Shown: positions 43,518 through 53,384, counted from the stretch's first letter. The stretch: 64,000 bases of DNA from Lysinibacillus boronitolerans JCM 21713 = 10a = NBRC 103108 (GCF_000772935.1 NZ_JPVR01000066.1:1-64000); one strand, 5' to 3'. Program-made: numbers and translations. Notes: a model not told the origin generated them from the letters alone.

Positions 43518-45554
43518 TTGAAAATCGCAACAGATATTGGCGGTACTTTTACTGACCTAGTTTTCACAGATGAAAAAGGAAATCTTCATTTTGATAAGGG
43601 ACATACGACACCTGGTCACTTTGAGGATGGCATATTAAATGTATTAGGACGACATGTAACGGAGGATTCTCTAATTGAATCTTTTATTCATGGATCGACG
43701 GTTATCATCAATACATTAACGGAAAGAAAAGGGGGCGTAGTTGGGTTAATTACAACAAAGGGCTTCCGTGATGTTATAGAAATTGCACGCGGTAATCGAC
43801 CAGACTTATATAACTTCAAATATAAAAAACCAGAACCATTTGTAGAGCGTTACTTACGACAAGAAATCGATGAGCGAATCGATTTTAAAGGAAATATTAT
43901 GAAAGCGCTTAATACCGAGGAAGTTGACGAGATCGTTCATAAATTTAAGGAATTGGGGGTTGAGGCGATTGCTATTTCCTTAATTCATGGCTATAAAAAT
44001 CCAATTCATGAACAACAGTTAAAAGAAGCTATTTTAAAAATTTGGCCTGAAGTGTATATCACACTTTCAAGTGAAACGATTAAAGAATACCGTGAGTATG
44101 AAAGAACAAACACAACAGTCCTTAATTCTTATGTAAAGCCAATTGCACATGCCTACTTAAAAAGCCTAAAAGAGAAACTAAGCACAATTGGCATTACAGA
44201 CCATTTAAAAATTATGCAATCGAATGGCGGGACTACAAGCTTTGATAAAGCAATGGAGCTACCGATTAATCTTGTAGAATCGGGTCCAGTAGCAGGTATG
44301 TTTGGAGCTGCAAAATTAGGTCAACTTCTCAATGAATCCAATATTATCGCTTTTGATGTTGGTGGGACAACGGCAAAATGCTCGCTGATTACAGATGGCA
44401 AAGTCAATGTCACAACAGATTACTATATTGAAAGAAATGAAAAATTTGCGGGCTATCCGATTAAAACACCTGTAGTGGACATTGTGGAAATCGGGAATGG
44501 TGGTGGCTCCATCGCACGTGTAGATCAGTTTGGCTCATTAAAGGTTGGACCAGATTCTGCGGGGGCAAATCCAGGTCCTGTAGCATATGGCTTAGGGAAT
44601 ACACAGCCAACAATTACAGATGCCAATGTTTTTTTAGGAAGATTATCCTTAGAAAACTTTGATAACCCGATATCCATTGACAAAGTGGAGGAGGCTCTTG
44701 TAGAAGCAATTGCGAAACCATTTAATGTGTCAGCAGAAGAAGCAGCACAAGGTATTTTAGATATTGCAAACTCCAATATGTTAAATGCACTGAAGCTGAT
44801 CTCTATTCGTAAAGGCTATGACCCTGAAGACTTTACAATGGTGGCATTTGGTGGTGGTGGTCCACTACATGCGATTAATTTAGCAGAAGAACTTGGCATG
44901 AAAAAAGTCATTATTCCTTATGGCTCATCCGTCTTTTCAGCATTAGGAATGATGATGACTGAATACCGACAAGATTATATTCAAACAAGTTTAATGAACT
45001 TTGACAAAGACCATCTTGCGGCTATTCAAGAAAATATTGATCAAGTGATTGCCAATGCCTATGCAGATGCACCATTATCAAAGGATCATTATTATTTTGA
45101 AATTAATTATGATTTACGCTACAAGGGTCAAGAGCATGCCGTTAAATTAAATGCATCGACGACTACGCTTGATGAAGTGGGGCTACTTGAATTGGCTGAA
45201 GCCTTCCACGTCAAACATAAACAAGAGTTTTCTTTTGATTTACCAGCTACGCCAATCGAGTTAGTCAACTTACATCTTACAATCTACGGTAAAGATGAGG
45301 CGGTTCAATTTAAAGAGCTAGACTTCTCTCATATCGACAATTCCACATGTATTAAGGCACAACGCAATTTATATGTGAAGGGAACAGGTTGGGTAGAGGT
45401 CAATGTCTATGACCAACAAAAATTAGTACCTGGCTATGTCATTACGGGTCCTGCTATTGTGGAAAATCCAACATCTACGGTCGTAATCAATGACAAGCAA
45501 TCGATTGAAATTGATAAATATGGCAACTTGATTGTAGAGATGGAGGGGAAATAA
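43518..45554 (+). CDS. Hydantoinase/oxoprolinase family protein, subunit A (HyuA-like)
   Basis: 678 residues. I chose TTG 43518 because GGAGGG is nine bases upstream and the protein then opens KIATDIGGTFTDLVF, the ATP-binding signature of the hydantoinase A / 5-oxoprolinase family. Later blocks are NGGTTSFDKA, FDVGGTTAKCSL and GGGGPLHAINLAEELG. With the B subunit it should perform ATP-driven opening of a cyclic amide (hydantoin or oxoproline type) or an analogous carboxylation. The exact substrate is open. First gene of a five-gene operon. Confidence 0.9.
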   Translation: MKIATDIGGTFTDLVFTDEKGNLHFDKGHTTPGHFEDGILNVLGRHVTEDSLIESFIHGSTVIINTLTERKGGVVGLITTKGFRDVIEIARGNRPDLYNFKYKKPEPFVERYLRQEIDERIDFKGNIMKALNTEEVDEIVHKFKELGVEAIAISLIHGYKNPIHEQQLKEAILKIWPEVYITLSSETIKEYREYERTNTTVLNSYVKPIAHAYLKSLKEKLSTIGITDHLKIMQSNGGTTSFDKAMELPINLVESGPVAGMFGAAKLGQLLNESNIIAFDVGGTTAKCSLITDGKVNVTTDYYIERNEKFAGYPIKTPVVDIVEIGNGGGSIARVDQFGSLKVGPDSAGANPGPVAYGLGNTQPTITDANVFLGRLSLENFDNPISIDKVEEALVEAIAKPFNVSAEEAAQGILDIANSNMLNALKLISIRKGYDPEDFTMVAFGGGGPLHAINLAEELGMKKVIIPYGSSVFSALGMMMTEYRQDYIQTSLMNFDKDHLAAIQENIDQVIANAYADAPLSKDHYYFEINYDLRYKGQEHAVKLNASTTTLDEVGLLELAEAFHVKHKQEFSFDLPATPIELVNLHLTIYGKDEAVQFKELDFSHIDNSTCIKAQRNLYVKGTGWVEVNVYDQQKLVPGYVITGPAIVENPTSTVVINDKQSIEIDKYGNLIVEMEGK

Positions 45555-45557
45555 AAC

Positions 45558-47237
45558 ATGAAAAAAGATGTTTTTGCAGTAGAAATTATTCAAGATTCAT
45601 TGCTGGCTATAGGAGATGAGATGTTTGTTGCCCTAGCACGTTCTTCTATGAGCCCAGTTATCTATGAAGTATTAGACTACGCTTGTGGTTTAACAGATGC
45701 CAAGGGTAATTTAATTAGTCAAGGGAACGGTGTAACGAGCTTTATTGGGATGCTAAGTCCAATGGTACAGCGTGTTATTGAAAAGTTTGATAATGGGAAA
45801 AAACTACACGAAGGTGATGTCATTATTATTAATGACCCTTATGTTGGAGGCGGCTCGCATTTATCAGATGTCGGCTTAGTTCTCCCTATTTTCTACAACG
45901 GTGAAATTATTGCGTACTCTGCCAATAAAGCACACTGGACAGAGGTAGGGGGTATGGACCCTGGTTCGTTTACAAGTAATTCTAATGAAATCTATCAGGA
46001 AGGTTTACAGCTACCAGGTGTCAAACTTTATCATAAAGGTGAGTTGAACGATGCAGTCTATGAAATCATTTCTACGAATGTTCGTTTACCAGAGCTTTCA
46101 ATTGGTGATATGTTTGCACAAGTAGCCGCCTTAAAAACAGGAGAAAAACGAATCGCAGAGCTTTGTCAGAAGTTTGGTGCGGAATCGGTGAAATTGTCCA
46201 TTCAAAAATTATTGGACAAGGGTGAGAAAATTGTAGAGCATGAGCTTCAACACCTACCTAAAGGTGAATTTTATGCGGAGGACTTTATTGAAGGCGACCC
46301 TTTAAAAGGTGGACCTTATCCAATTAAAGTGAAAGTCACAATCAGTGATGAGGAGTTTATTTGTGACTTCAGAGGCTCACATCCTGCGGTCAATGTGCCA
46401 ATGAACTGTTCTCAATTTGGTTTAATGGCAAGTGTGCGCGTTATGTTCCTAGCATTACTGGGCGATATTGACGTAATTAACGAAGGTGTCTTTAAACGCT
46501 TAACGATTATCACAGATGACAATTCCATTGTTTCAGCCAAACGTCCACATCCTGTGTCTATGAACTTTGAGGCACGTATTGGAGCAGCAGATCTCATTTG
46601 GAAAGCTCTTGCCCCACATTTACCAGAACGCTTATCAGCAGGGCATCTACAATCTGTTTGTACGTTTATTCTCACTGGGAAAAATCCTGAAAATGATGAG
46701 TCATTCCTAATTGTTGAGCCATCTGTTGGTGGCTGGGGAGCAGCGAATGATGAGGATGGGCAAAGCGGGCAATACTGTATGGGAGATGGTGAAACTTATA
46801 ATCTTCCAGTTGAAATTGCAGAAACAAAATATGGTATTCAAATTGATGAATATAGCTTAAATTGTGACGGTGCTGGTGCTGGTCAATTTAGAGGTGGCTT
46901 AGGTGTTCGTCGAGTTTATACAGTCAATCATGATGGTCAAAAGGTTTCTGTGAACTTAGGTAGACATCAATTCGCGCCATTCGGTTTAAATGGTGGTGGA
47001 GAAGGCTCTCACAACTATTTAATCATTCATAAAAAGGATGGAACGAAAATTGGACCTGTTGGCGTACTTGCCAATTATGAATTGCAAAAAGGCGACCGTA
47101 TAGAGCTTGTTACAGCAACTGGCGGTGGGTATGGTCATCCACATGAACGAAGCACAGAGGCCATTGAACGTGATCTATTAAATGAATATATTTCTGTAGA
47201 TGTAGCGAAAGAGCGATACGGTTATCAAAACGCTTAA
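45558..47237 (+). CDS. Hydantoinase B / oxoprolinase family protein (HyuB-like)
   Basis: 559 residues; the usual length for the B subunit. It opens VFAVEIIQDSLLAIGDEMFVAL and has INDPYVGGGSHLSDVGL, GGWGAANDEDGQSGQYC and GAGAGQFRGGLGVRR, all conserved in hydantoinase B and acetone/acetophenone carboxylase subunits. It begins three bases after the A subunit stop, and the pair should form one complex. Substrate unresolved between hydantoins, oxoproline and carboxylation substrates. Confidence 0.9.
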   Translation: MKKDVFAVEIIQDSLLAIGDEMFVALARSSMSPVIYEVLDYACGLTDAKGNLISQGNGVTSFIGMLSPMVQRVIEKFDNGKKLHEGDVIIINDPYVGGGSHLSDVGLVLPIFYNGEIIAYSANKAHWTEVGGMDPGSFTSNSNEIYQEGLQLPGVKLYHKGELNDAVYEIISTNVRLPELSIGDMFAQVAALKTGEKRIAELCQKFGAESVKLSIQKLLDKGEKIVEHELQHLPKGEFYAEDFIEGDPLKGGPYPIKVKVTISDEEFICDFRGSHPAVNVPMNCSQFGLMASVRVMFLALLGDIDVINEGVFKRLTIITDDNSIVSAKRPHPVSMNFEARIGAADLIWKALAPHLPERLSAGHLQSVCTFILTGKNPENDESFLIVEPSVGGWGAANDEDGQSGQYCMGDGETYNLPVEIAETKYGIQIDEYSLNCDGAGAGQFRGGLGVRRVYTVNHDGQKVSVNLGRHQFAPFGLNGGGEGSHNYLIIHKKDGTKIGPVGVLANYELQKGDRIELVTATGGGYGHPHERSTEAIERDLLNEYISVDVAKERYGYQNA

Positions 47238-47249
47238 AGGGAGAAATAG

Positions 47250-48002
47250 ATGACTGTCAAGACATTAAAAAACTCATTGGATATACTAGAATGCTTTGCA
47301 ACGAAAGAAAATGCATTAGGTGTTCGTGAAATTTCACGCATGATGAAACTGCCGACAAGTGTCGTGCAAAGAACCATTAATACATTTACAGAAGCGGGTT
47401 ACTTAATACAGGATGAACACACGAAAAAATATAAATTAGGTTATAAAATGTATCTTTTTTATGATGTGTTATCGAATTCCAAAGACCCTCACTCGACCAT
47501 TTATGAATTGATGCAAAATCTTGCCAGTGAAATCAATGAATCAGTATTTCTTACTTATATGGACAATGAATATGGTGTCACAACGAAAATAGCCGAAAGC
47601 AATAAAAATGTAAAGTATGCGGTGTCTTTAGGAACAAAGACACCCCTTTACATCGGTGCTTCCTGTAAGGTAATGTTTGCTTATTTAGATGAGGACAGGC
47701 AGTTGGAATTAATCGCCTTCTTTCATGAGGAACAATCGAAGGAAGAGCAAATTTCTTTCCTCGCATCATTAAAGGAAGAGTTGCAACAAATTCGCCAAAA
47801 CAATTGGTGTGTTACCGTTGGGGAGTATAATGAACATGCATTTGGCATCAGTGTACCATTATTTAACTATAAAAAGGAAATCACTGCGTCTCTTACAATT
47901 TCTGGGTTAGTATATGATTTAGATGATCAAAGGGAGAAAAATATGCTTGAACAGTTAGTGAAAGTAGCTCAGCAAATACAATCACACATTTCAAAATTAT
48001 AA
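47250..48002 (+). CDS. IclR-family transcriptional regulator
   Basis: 250 residues. The N-terminal winged HTH (LGVREISRMMKLPTSVVQRTINTFTEAGYLIQ) is followed by the IclR effector domain, with GASCKVMFAYLDE and TVGEYNEHAFGISVPLF. It lies 12 bases after the B subunit gene, inside the operon, so it probably senses the substrate or product and controls these genes, including itself. AGGGAG upstream of the ATG. Confidence 0.9.
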   Translation: MTVKTLKNSLDILECFATKENALGVREISRMMKLPTSVVQRTINTFTEAGYLIQDEHTKKYKLGYKMYLFYDVLSNSKDPHSTIYELMQNLASEINESVFLTYMDNEYGVTTKIAESNKNVKYAVSLGTKTPLYIGASCKVMFAYLDEDRQLELIAFFHEEQSKEEQISFLASLKEELQQIRQNNWCVTVGEYNEHAFGISVPLFNYKKEITASLTISGLVYDLDDQREKNMLEQLVKVAQQIQSHISKL

Positions 48003-48024
48003 CAACAATAGGGGAGCTGACACT

Positions 48025-49599
48025 ATGAATAATAAAGTATTACATCCAAGGGCTTTAGAGCCTGTAACTCTACTAATGATCGTCTTAACATCTGTTGTGG
48101 GGGCAATTATTGGGATACAGCTAATTACGACTTTAGGGATTTCTGCCAATACATCAATCGTAGGGGCAATATTTGCGATGATTCTTGGAAGAATACCGAT
48201 TGGCAAGCTAATTGCCTTTAAATCTGTACACAGACAAAATATTATTCAAACGGCGATTTCTTCTGCTACATTTAGTGCAGCAAGTAGTTTAATGTTGCCA
48301 ATTGGTATTCCATATGTATTAGGCTATGAAAATTTAGTATTACCATTGTTTATCGGTGTTATTTTAGCGATGTTTGTTGATGCTTTATTATTATATAAAT
48401 TTTTTGATACAAAGATTTTCCCAGCAGCGGGTACTTGGCCACCAGGGGTTGCAACAGCTGAAGCCATTAAAGCAGGCGATAAAGGCGGTAAGAATGCAAA
48501 GGTATTAATTGGTGGTGTGTTAATTGGTATCGTGGGATCTGTGTTGAAAATTCCAATGTCAGCTTTTGGGGTAGCGTTCATCGGTAACATTTGGGCGCTG
48601 ACAATGTTTGGGATAGGTCTTTTACTAAGAGGCTATTCTGTTCAATTATTTAATGTTGACTTAAATGCTTACTATATTCCACATGGTATTATGATTGGTG
48701 CCGGCATTGTGGCTCTTTTCCAAGTAGCGTTTACATTATTGAATAAACGCTCTGCGAAAAAGTCAGAAGAGTTAAGCTATTCAAAAGATCCAAAAGAAAT
48801 TCGTCAAGGCTTTGGTGTAGGATTTATTGCCTATCTAGCCATTGCGTTATTAATCGCCATTTTAGGTGGTATTATTACGCATATGTCTTTCGGTATGTTA
48901 ATAGGATTCATCATCTTTGCAACGATTGCAGCATTTGTCCATGAGCTAATTGTAGGTATCGCGGCGATGCATGCGGGTTGGTTCCCAGCATTTGCAGTGG
49001 CATTTATTACACTAATTGTTGGTATTTTAATTGGTTTCCCAGCTCCAGCACTTGCGTTATTAGCAGGGTATAGTGCCGCTACAGGGGTAGCATTTGCGGA
49101 TATGGGCTATGACTTAAAAACTGGTTTTATTTTACGTGGTAATGGTAGTGATCCTGCTTTAGAAAAAGAAGGACGTAAACAGCAAATGATTGCTGGGATG
49201 TTAGCCTTCTCCATTTCAGCAATAGTTGTACTACTTTCTTATAAATCTTATTTTGCACAAGGTTTAGTAGCACCTGTTAACCATGTGTATGCAGCAACAA
49301 TTCAATCAGGCGTTACAGGCGATGTAGCGAAACAATTAATGATTTGGGCGATTCCAGGTGCATTAATTCAGCTAATCGGTGGTTCAAAACGACAAATGGG
49401 TATTTTATTTGCAACAGGTCTATTACTTGTCAATCCTATTGCTGGTTGGGCTGTATTAGCTGGTATCTTACTTCGTGTTATTTTCACATATATGACGAAA
49501 GGTAAGAGAGAATCTGAAATGACGGTCTTTGCAGCAGGTGTCATAGCTGGGGATGCGTTGTATAGCTTCTTCTCTTCGATTCTAAAAATAGGGAAATAG
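48025..49599 (+). CDS. OPT-family transporter
   Basis: 524 residues with about 13-14 hydrophobic segments. The N-terminal block (LEPVTLLMIVLTSVVGAIIG), KIFPAAGTWPPGVATAEAIK after the early spans, and the later GLLLRGYSVQ and AGYSAATGVAFADMGYDLKTG are hallmarks of the oligopeptide (OPT) family. OPT members import peptides, siderophores or derivatives. Its place between the regulator and a DUF917 gene indicates that it imports the operon's substrate. AGGGGAG upstream. Confidence 0.88.
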   Translation: MNNKVLHPRALEPVTLLMIVLTSVVGAIIGIQLITTLGISANTSIVGAIFAMILGRIPIGKLIAFKSVHRQNIIQTAISSATFSAASSLMLPIGIPYVLGYENLVLPLFIGVILAMFVDALLLYKFFDTKIFPAAGTWPPGVATAEAIKAGDKGGKNAKVLIGGVLIGIVGSVLKIPMSAFGVAFIGNIWALTMFGIGLLLRGYSVQLFNVDLNAYYIPHGIMIGAGIVALFQVAFTLLNKRSAKKSEELSYSKDPKEIRQGFGVGFIAYLAIALLIAILGGIITHMSFGMLIGFIIFATIAAFVHELIVGIAAMHAGWFPAFAVAFITLIVGILIGFPAPALALLAGYSAATGVAFADMGYDLKTGFILRGNGSDPALEKEGRKQQMIAGMLAFSISAIVVLLSYKSYFAQGLVAPVNHVYAATIQSGVTGDVAKQLMIWAIPGALIQLIGGSKRQMGILFATGLLLVNPIAGWAVLAGILLRVIFTYMTKGKRESEMTVFAAGVIAGDALYSFFSSILKIGK

Positions 49600-49615
49600 A
49601 AAGGGGTAATAGAGG

Positions 49616-50659
49616 ATGACAAAAGTATTGTCCTATGAGGATGGGATTGCTGCTGTTTATGGAGGAGCAATCCTTGGCGGTGGAGGCGGTGGTCTCCTAG
49701 AGGAAGGACTCAAGCTGGTAGAGGAAATCTTTGCAGCAGGCGAACCTCAAATAGTGGATATTACCGAATTAGATCAAGAAGATTTAGTTGCCTGTGTGGC
49801 AATGGTAGGTGCGCCATCAGCAGCCGATCAATACATTTCGAATGAACAGCTTTGTTGGAGCTATCGCCATATGAACAACCATACCAATCAACGTCTAAGG
49901 GGCATCATTACCAATGAAAATGGTGCCATCACGACGATCAATGGCTGGCTGCAGTCCATCTTATTAGAAGTACCGGTTGTGGATGCTCCTTGTAATGGAC
50001 GAGCACATCCAACGGGAATCATGGGCTCTTTAAATCTCCATGAACAACGAGACTATCAATCCGTACAATTTTATGCAGGAGGAAAAGATGACTTCGCCGT
50101 CCAAGGCTTTGTGGAAGGGAATTTACACAGCACCGCAAAAACGGCACGTCAAGCATCTATTTTAGCAGGTGGGCTAGTAGGGGTAACTCGAAATCCTGTG
50201 ACGATTGACTATTTACAAAAACATGGAGCGCCAAATGCGATCACAATGGCCATAGAGCTTGGCTATCGCTTCTTAAAAGGGCAAACCTTTGAAGAAAAGC
50301 TAGCCCATGTGTTGCAGTATTTGAATGGGGTGCACATTATATCAGGTGAAGTCACAAATTATTCGTTAACAAAGGAAAATGGCTTCGATGTCGGGAAGTT
50401 ATCAGTGGGTGATTACCATCTGACGTTCTGGAATGAATATATGACATTATCGAAGGAAGGACAGGTACAATCCAAATTCCCAGATCTCATCATGACGTTC
50501 GATACGGAGAAAATGCTTCCTGTTCCAAGTGCAAGTATTCAAGAAGGAATGCATGTCGCAGTGATTCATGTAGATCAATCTAACTTAAAATTAAGTTCAA
50601 CAATGCAAAACGAAGCACTGTTGCAGGAAATTGATGAAGTGATCAAAGGCGTTCTATAA
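49616..50659 (+). CDS. DUF917 family protein
   Basis: A 347-residue protein. The N-terminal glycine run (GAILGGGGGG, ~18-26), NGRAHPTGIMGSL and GGLVGVTRNPV fit the DUF917 family that accompanies hydantoinase genes in many bacteria. Its chemistry is unproved; the family is related to S-methyl-thiohydantoin-associated proteins. Last gene of the operon, 16 bases after the transporter, followed by a terminator. Confidence 0.85.
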   Translation: MTKVLSYEDGIAAVYGGAILGGGGGGLLEEGLKLVEEIFAAGEPQIVDITELDQEDLVACVAMVGAPSAADQYISNEQLCWSYRHMNNHTNQRLRGIITNENGAITTINGWLQSILLEVPVVDAPCNGRAHPTGIMGSLNLHEQRDYQSVQFYAGGKDDFAVQGFVEGNLHSTAKTARQASILAGGLVGVTRNPVTIDYLQKHGAPNAITMAIELGYRFLKGQTFEEKLAHVLQYLNGVHIISGEVTNYSLTKENGFDVGKLSVGDYHLTFWNEYMTLSKEGQVQSKFPDLIMTFDTEKMLPVPSASIQEGMHVAVIHVDQSNLKLSSTMQNEALLQEIDEVIKGVL

Positions 50660-50673
50660 AGAAAACAAAACAG

Positions 50674-50722
50674 TAAAAGCTGCCATCATCTACTTGATTG
50701 TAAGATGGGCAGCTTTTATTTG
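50674..50722 (+). terminator. Terminator of the hydantoinase operon
   Basis: AAAAGCTGCCATC and GATGGGCAGCTTTT form a near-perfect stem, T-rich tail. Confidence 0.85.
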
Positions 50723-51358
50723 TCCTTCAGCGGGAGGGTAATACATTTTATCACAATCGTTCCTACTTCCTTTTTCACTTCATACATTGATGGCTTAAAT
50801 GAATTTTCTTCTTGATTTGCACAACTCATAAAACGTGATATTCACAAGCTGTAAGCAATTATTGTGTACGATTTTCATTAAAGGGAGGAGCTACGTTCAT
50901 ACATAATCAAGGAATTGACTAGAAGAAGGTAACAACCAGTAATGAAAAAACAATGCACTTCTGCTACAACTGGCGAAATCCTTTTGGTTATGCAACAAAC
51001 TAACCTGTTGTTCACATTTTCGGCATGTACATTTGGCTATGCGGGTTAAACAAAGAATTTCTAAGGGAAAGTGTTCACTTTTATTTGTTTAGATGATTGG
51101 TTTTCAATACGCACGTCATCTTTTAAACAGTTATTCAATTGTAAGCCCGCTGAAGTTAATGTTAAATCAGTTAAACACACAGCTGTTGTACAGTGCTGAA
51201 AAATATGAGGTACAGAACAAATAGCTGTTCTGTACGTTTATCATACAATATTCTGAAAAAATAGTCAATTGAAATAGATTTGGTTTTTAATTTTTCTAGA
51301 TTACCTCTTATGTAATAAAATACAGTATAATTTTGTAGGAAAGGAATGAGTGTAGACT
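50723..51358. other. Long intergenic region without a convincing gene
   Basis: About 630 bases. A 35-codon open frame from ATG 50942 has no well-placed ribosome binding site and is not called. GTACAGAACA-AATAGC-TGTTCTGTAC (51212-51237) is a perfect 10-bp hairpin without a T run. The promoter of the following HD-domain gene should lie near 51290-51340. The sequence may hold eroded gene fragments, but I cannot identify any. Confidence 0.4.
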
Positions 51359-51973
51359 ATGAATCATTTAATGAATAAAGTACGTGAAATATATGAGCAA
51401 TTTGATGCTAGTCATGATTATCAACATATTGAACGTGTCTATCAAAATGCAGTAGCTATCCTACATAGCGAGCCAACAGCAGATGAAGAAGTTGTGAAAA
51501 TAGCGGTGCTTTTACATGATGTCAGTGACAAAAAGTATACCGATAGCAAGGAAAAGGAAGAACAGCTTATTACGGAATTACCTGTTAGCGAGGAAAAAAA
51601 GCAACATATTCGTGATTGTATTGCCCAAGTGTCCTTTAATGGTGGGAATGAGCTAGAAGCAACATCATTAGAAGCAAAAATCGTTCGAGATGCAGATCGT
51701 TTAGATGCGATCGGAGCTATTGGCATTGCTAGAACATTTGCTTATGGTGGAGCAAAAGGTCGCAAGCTTTATGATAAGGAAGAAGAAGCACGAACAACTA
51801 TGTCAGAGTCAGAATATCGTCAGAAAAATACCTCGTCTGTTACTCATTTTTATGAGAAATTATTATTGCTAAAAGATTTAATGGTAACGGAAAAGGGCAA
51901 GCAAATGGCACTTGAACGACATCAATTTATGGAAAGTTTTTTAAAGCAACTCCAGCACGAAATCGGTCAGTAG
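51359..51973 (+). CDS. HD-domain phosphohydrolase (YpgQ/YedJ-like)
   Basis: A 204-residue HD-superfamily protein. Metal ligands are visible: HDYQHIERVY (first His), LLHDVSD (HD pair) and DADRLDAIGAIG (late Asp). The AFAYGGAKG-like RTFAYGGAKGRKLYD stretch is typical of the small YpgQ/YedJ group, for which nucleotide or pyrophosphate hydrolysis is reported. Single gene. AAAGGAATGAG upstream. Confidence 0.88.
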   Translation: MNHLMNKVREIYEQFDASHDYQHIERVYQNAVAILHSEPTADEEVVKIAVLLHDVSDKKYTDSKEKEEQLITELPVSEEKKQHIRDCIAQVSFNGGNELEATSLEAKIVRDADRLDAIGAIGIARTFAYGGAKGRKLYDKEEEARTTMSESEYRQKNTSSVTHFYEKLLLLKDLMVTEKGKQMALERHQFMESFLKQLQHEIGQ

Positions 51974-52060
51974 CCCATAATACAAAAACCGCCTTTTTTA
52001 AAATAATATAGGGTAAATAGTATAACAAAACAAAACCAGACCTTATGTTTAGAGGATTTA

Positions 52061-52084
52061 AGTTTGATTATATATAATCAAACT
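52061..52084. repeat. Perfect 24-bp AT-rich palindrome
   Basis: AGTTTGATTATA followed at once by TATAATCAAACT, with another ATAATCAAACTTT immediately after. It may be an operator or an extruding site at the left edge of the accessory islet. Confidence 0.6.
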
Positions 52085-52110
52085 TTATAATCAAACTTTT
52101 CGTATATAAA

Positions 52111-52155
52111 AATACATCCATTAAATCTTTATTGAGATAATGGATGTATTTTTTA
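52111..52155 (+). terminator. Terminator-like hairpin
   Basis: AATACATCCATTA-14 bases-TAATGGATGTATT then T-rich; no gene lies immediately before it, the HD-domain gene ending ~140 bases upstream. Confidence 0.75.
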
Positions 52156-52178
52156 TTGTGGTTTTTTAAATAAAGATT

Positions 52179-52221
52179 GATGATTTATAATTAAGTTCGA
52201 TCATTTATAATAAAGTTTGAT
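52179..52221 (+). repeat. Two 20-bp tandem direct repeats
   Basis: GATGATTTATAATTAAGTTC and GATCATTTATAATAAAGTTT stand head to tail, differing at 3 positions. They share the AAGTTTGAT/TTATAAT words with the palindrome at 52061. Confidence 0.6.
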
Positions 52222-52247
52222 AAAAAAACTGTATGGAATGCAGTTTT

Positions 52248-52281
52248 CTTATTCCACAATCGGGCCAGATTGTGGAATAAG
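52248..52281 (+). repeat. CAATCGGGC repeat, copy 1, in a perfect hairpin
   Basis: CTTATTCCACAATC-GGGCCA-GATTGTGGAATAAG. The left part TATTCCACAATCGGGC matches copies at 53231 and 54104. Confidence 0.75.
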
Positions 52282-52365
52282 CAGGAACTAATAATTATTA
52301 GGAGAAATATAAAAGTATAGTTCAAATTAACGAAGAGGATTGTTATGAAATGGAGGACGGTAATT

Positions 52366-53208
52366 ATGAAAATTTATAATACAGTTCCATATTTTTTATT
52401 AAACTACATGCCCTCGGAGCGGTTCTTAAAACACTACCATGAAAAGTTCTCACAACACTTCAAGGAATACTTTCTGTATCATTGTAAAAATCCAGATGAG
52501 AAGATTAAAAACGCAATTCAAAGATACCCTTCCAAAATGAGTGAGATAAAGGAATCGAGTGGAAAAATCGAAAGCCTAATTCAAGAAGTGGTGTTAACTT
52601 ACAGACAAAAATATAATGTCGAGTTCACTAAAGATGTACATATTATTGTTGGAGCATATGGGTCAAATGCATTTACACATCGTCAAATTATTCCTGAAGT
52701 GACATTTTGTTTAGAAAAGCTCTCTTCTGATGATAAACATTTAAAAGTAATTATTGCTCATGAATTTGGTCATACTCTTCATAATATTTTATCAGATCAG
52801 GAGGGGGTGGATTGGTCTAAAGTTCAGTGGTTTCATCCCTTTACAACGTTGTTTCAGGAAGGATGTGCAACGTATTTTTCAGAACAAGTTGCTGATGCTG
52901 ACAAATCGGTCTATTTTTTATACGAAGATAATGGAGAAGAATGGTTAAAATTTGCAGAAGATAACAAAAATGATATTATCATTACTTTTTTGGAAGATAT
53001 AAATAAACGTACACAACCTGAAGTTATCCATGAATGGTTTTCAATTAATGGAGGTTCCTACTTTGGTTTCACACGTTTAGGGTATTTTATTGGATACAAT
53101 GTGATTCAAATCTTAATTGAAAAGTATCAAGAGAAAGAGGCCGTTACACTTTGGAAAGAATCTACCTTCAATAAAGAAATAGAGACTGTGCTTTTAGAAC
53201 TTACTTAA
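52366..53208 (+). CDS. Putative zinc metalloprotease (DUF2268-like)
   Basis: A 280-residue protein with the zinc signature HEFGHTLHN at about 132-140 and a downstream EGCATYFSE (~168-176) that would give the third ligand, the arrangement of a gluzincin. No signal peptide is visible, so it should act in the cytoplasm. DUF2268-type predicted Zn-proteases have this layout; substrate unknown. I chose ATG 52366 with GGAGG nine bases upstream; ATG 52345, with AGAGG, would add seven residues. It is the first gene of the accessory islet and is bracketed by CAATCGGGC repeats. Confidence 0.72.
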   Translation: MKIYNTVPYFLLNYMPSERFLKHYHEKFSQHFKEYFLYHCKNPDEKIKNAIQRYPSKMSEIKESSGKIESLIQEVVLTYRQKYNVEFTKDVHIIVGAYGSNAFTHRQIIPEVTFCLEKLSSDDKHLKVIIAHEFGHTLHNILSDQEGVDWSKVQWFHPFTTLFQEGCATYFSEQVADADKSVYFLYEDNGEEWLKFAEDNKNDIIITFLEDINKRTQPEVIHEWFSINGGSYFGFTRLGYFIGYNVIQILIEKYQEKEAVTLWKESTFNKEIETVLLELT

Positions 53209-53230
53209 AATGTTTAATTTACAGTTAAGT

Positions 53231-53285
53231 TATTCGACAATCGGGCGCATTTCTGTAGCAAGAATTGTGCTTTTTCTTTTTTTTG
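53231..53285 (+). repeat. CAATCGGGC repeat, copy 2, acting as terminator
   Basis: TATTCGACAATCGGGCGC begins 22 bases after the metalloprotease stop. GCGCATTTCT and AGAATTGTGC then pair and are followed by a long T tract, so this copy probably ends the transcript. Confidence 0.65.
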
Positions 53286-53384
53286 GGGGATATTATAGTG
53301 TATGGAATCTGTCATTTATCAGTGTATATTTTGGAAAAATCTGATAAAATTTAAATAATTATAATTAGAAGGAGGCGGTATATT

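Noticed and set aside
50942-51049. Small frame starting MKKQCTSATTGEILL
   Set aside because: The only AAGGT upstream is ~10-13 bases away and weak, and no family is recognisable. Left as a possibility only.
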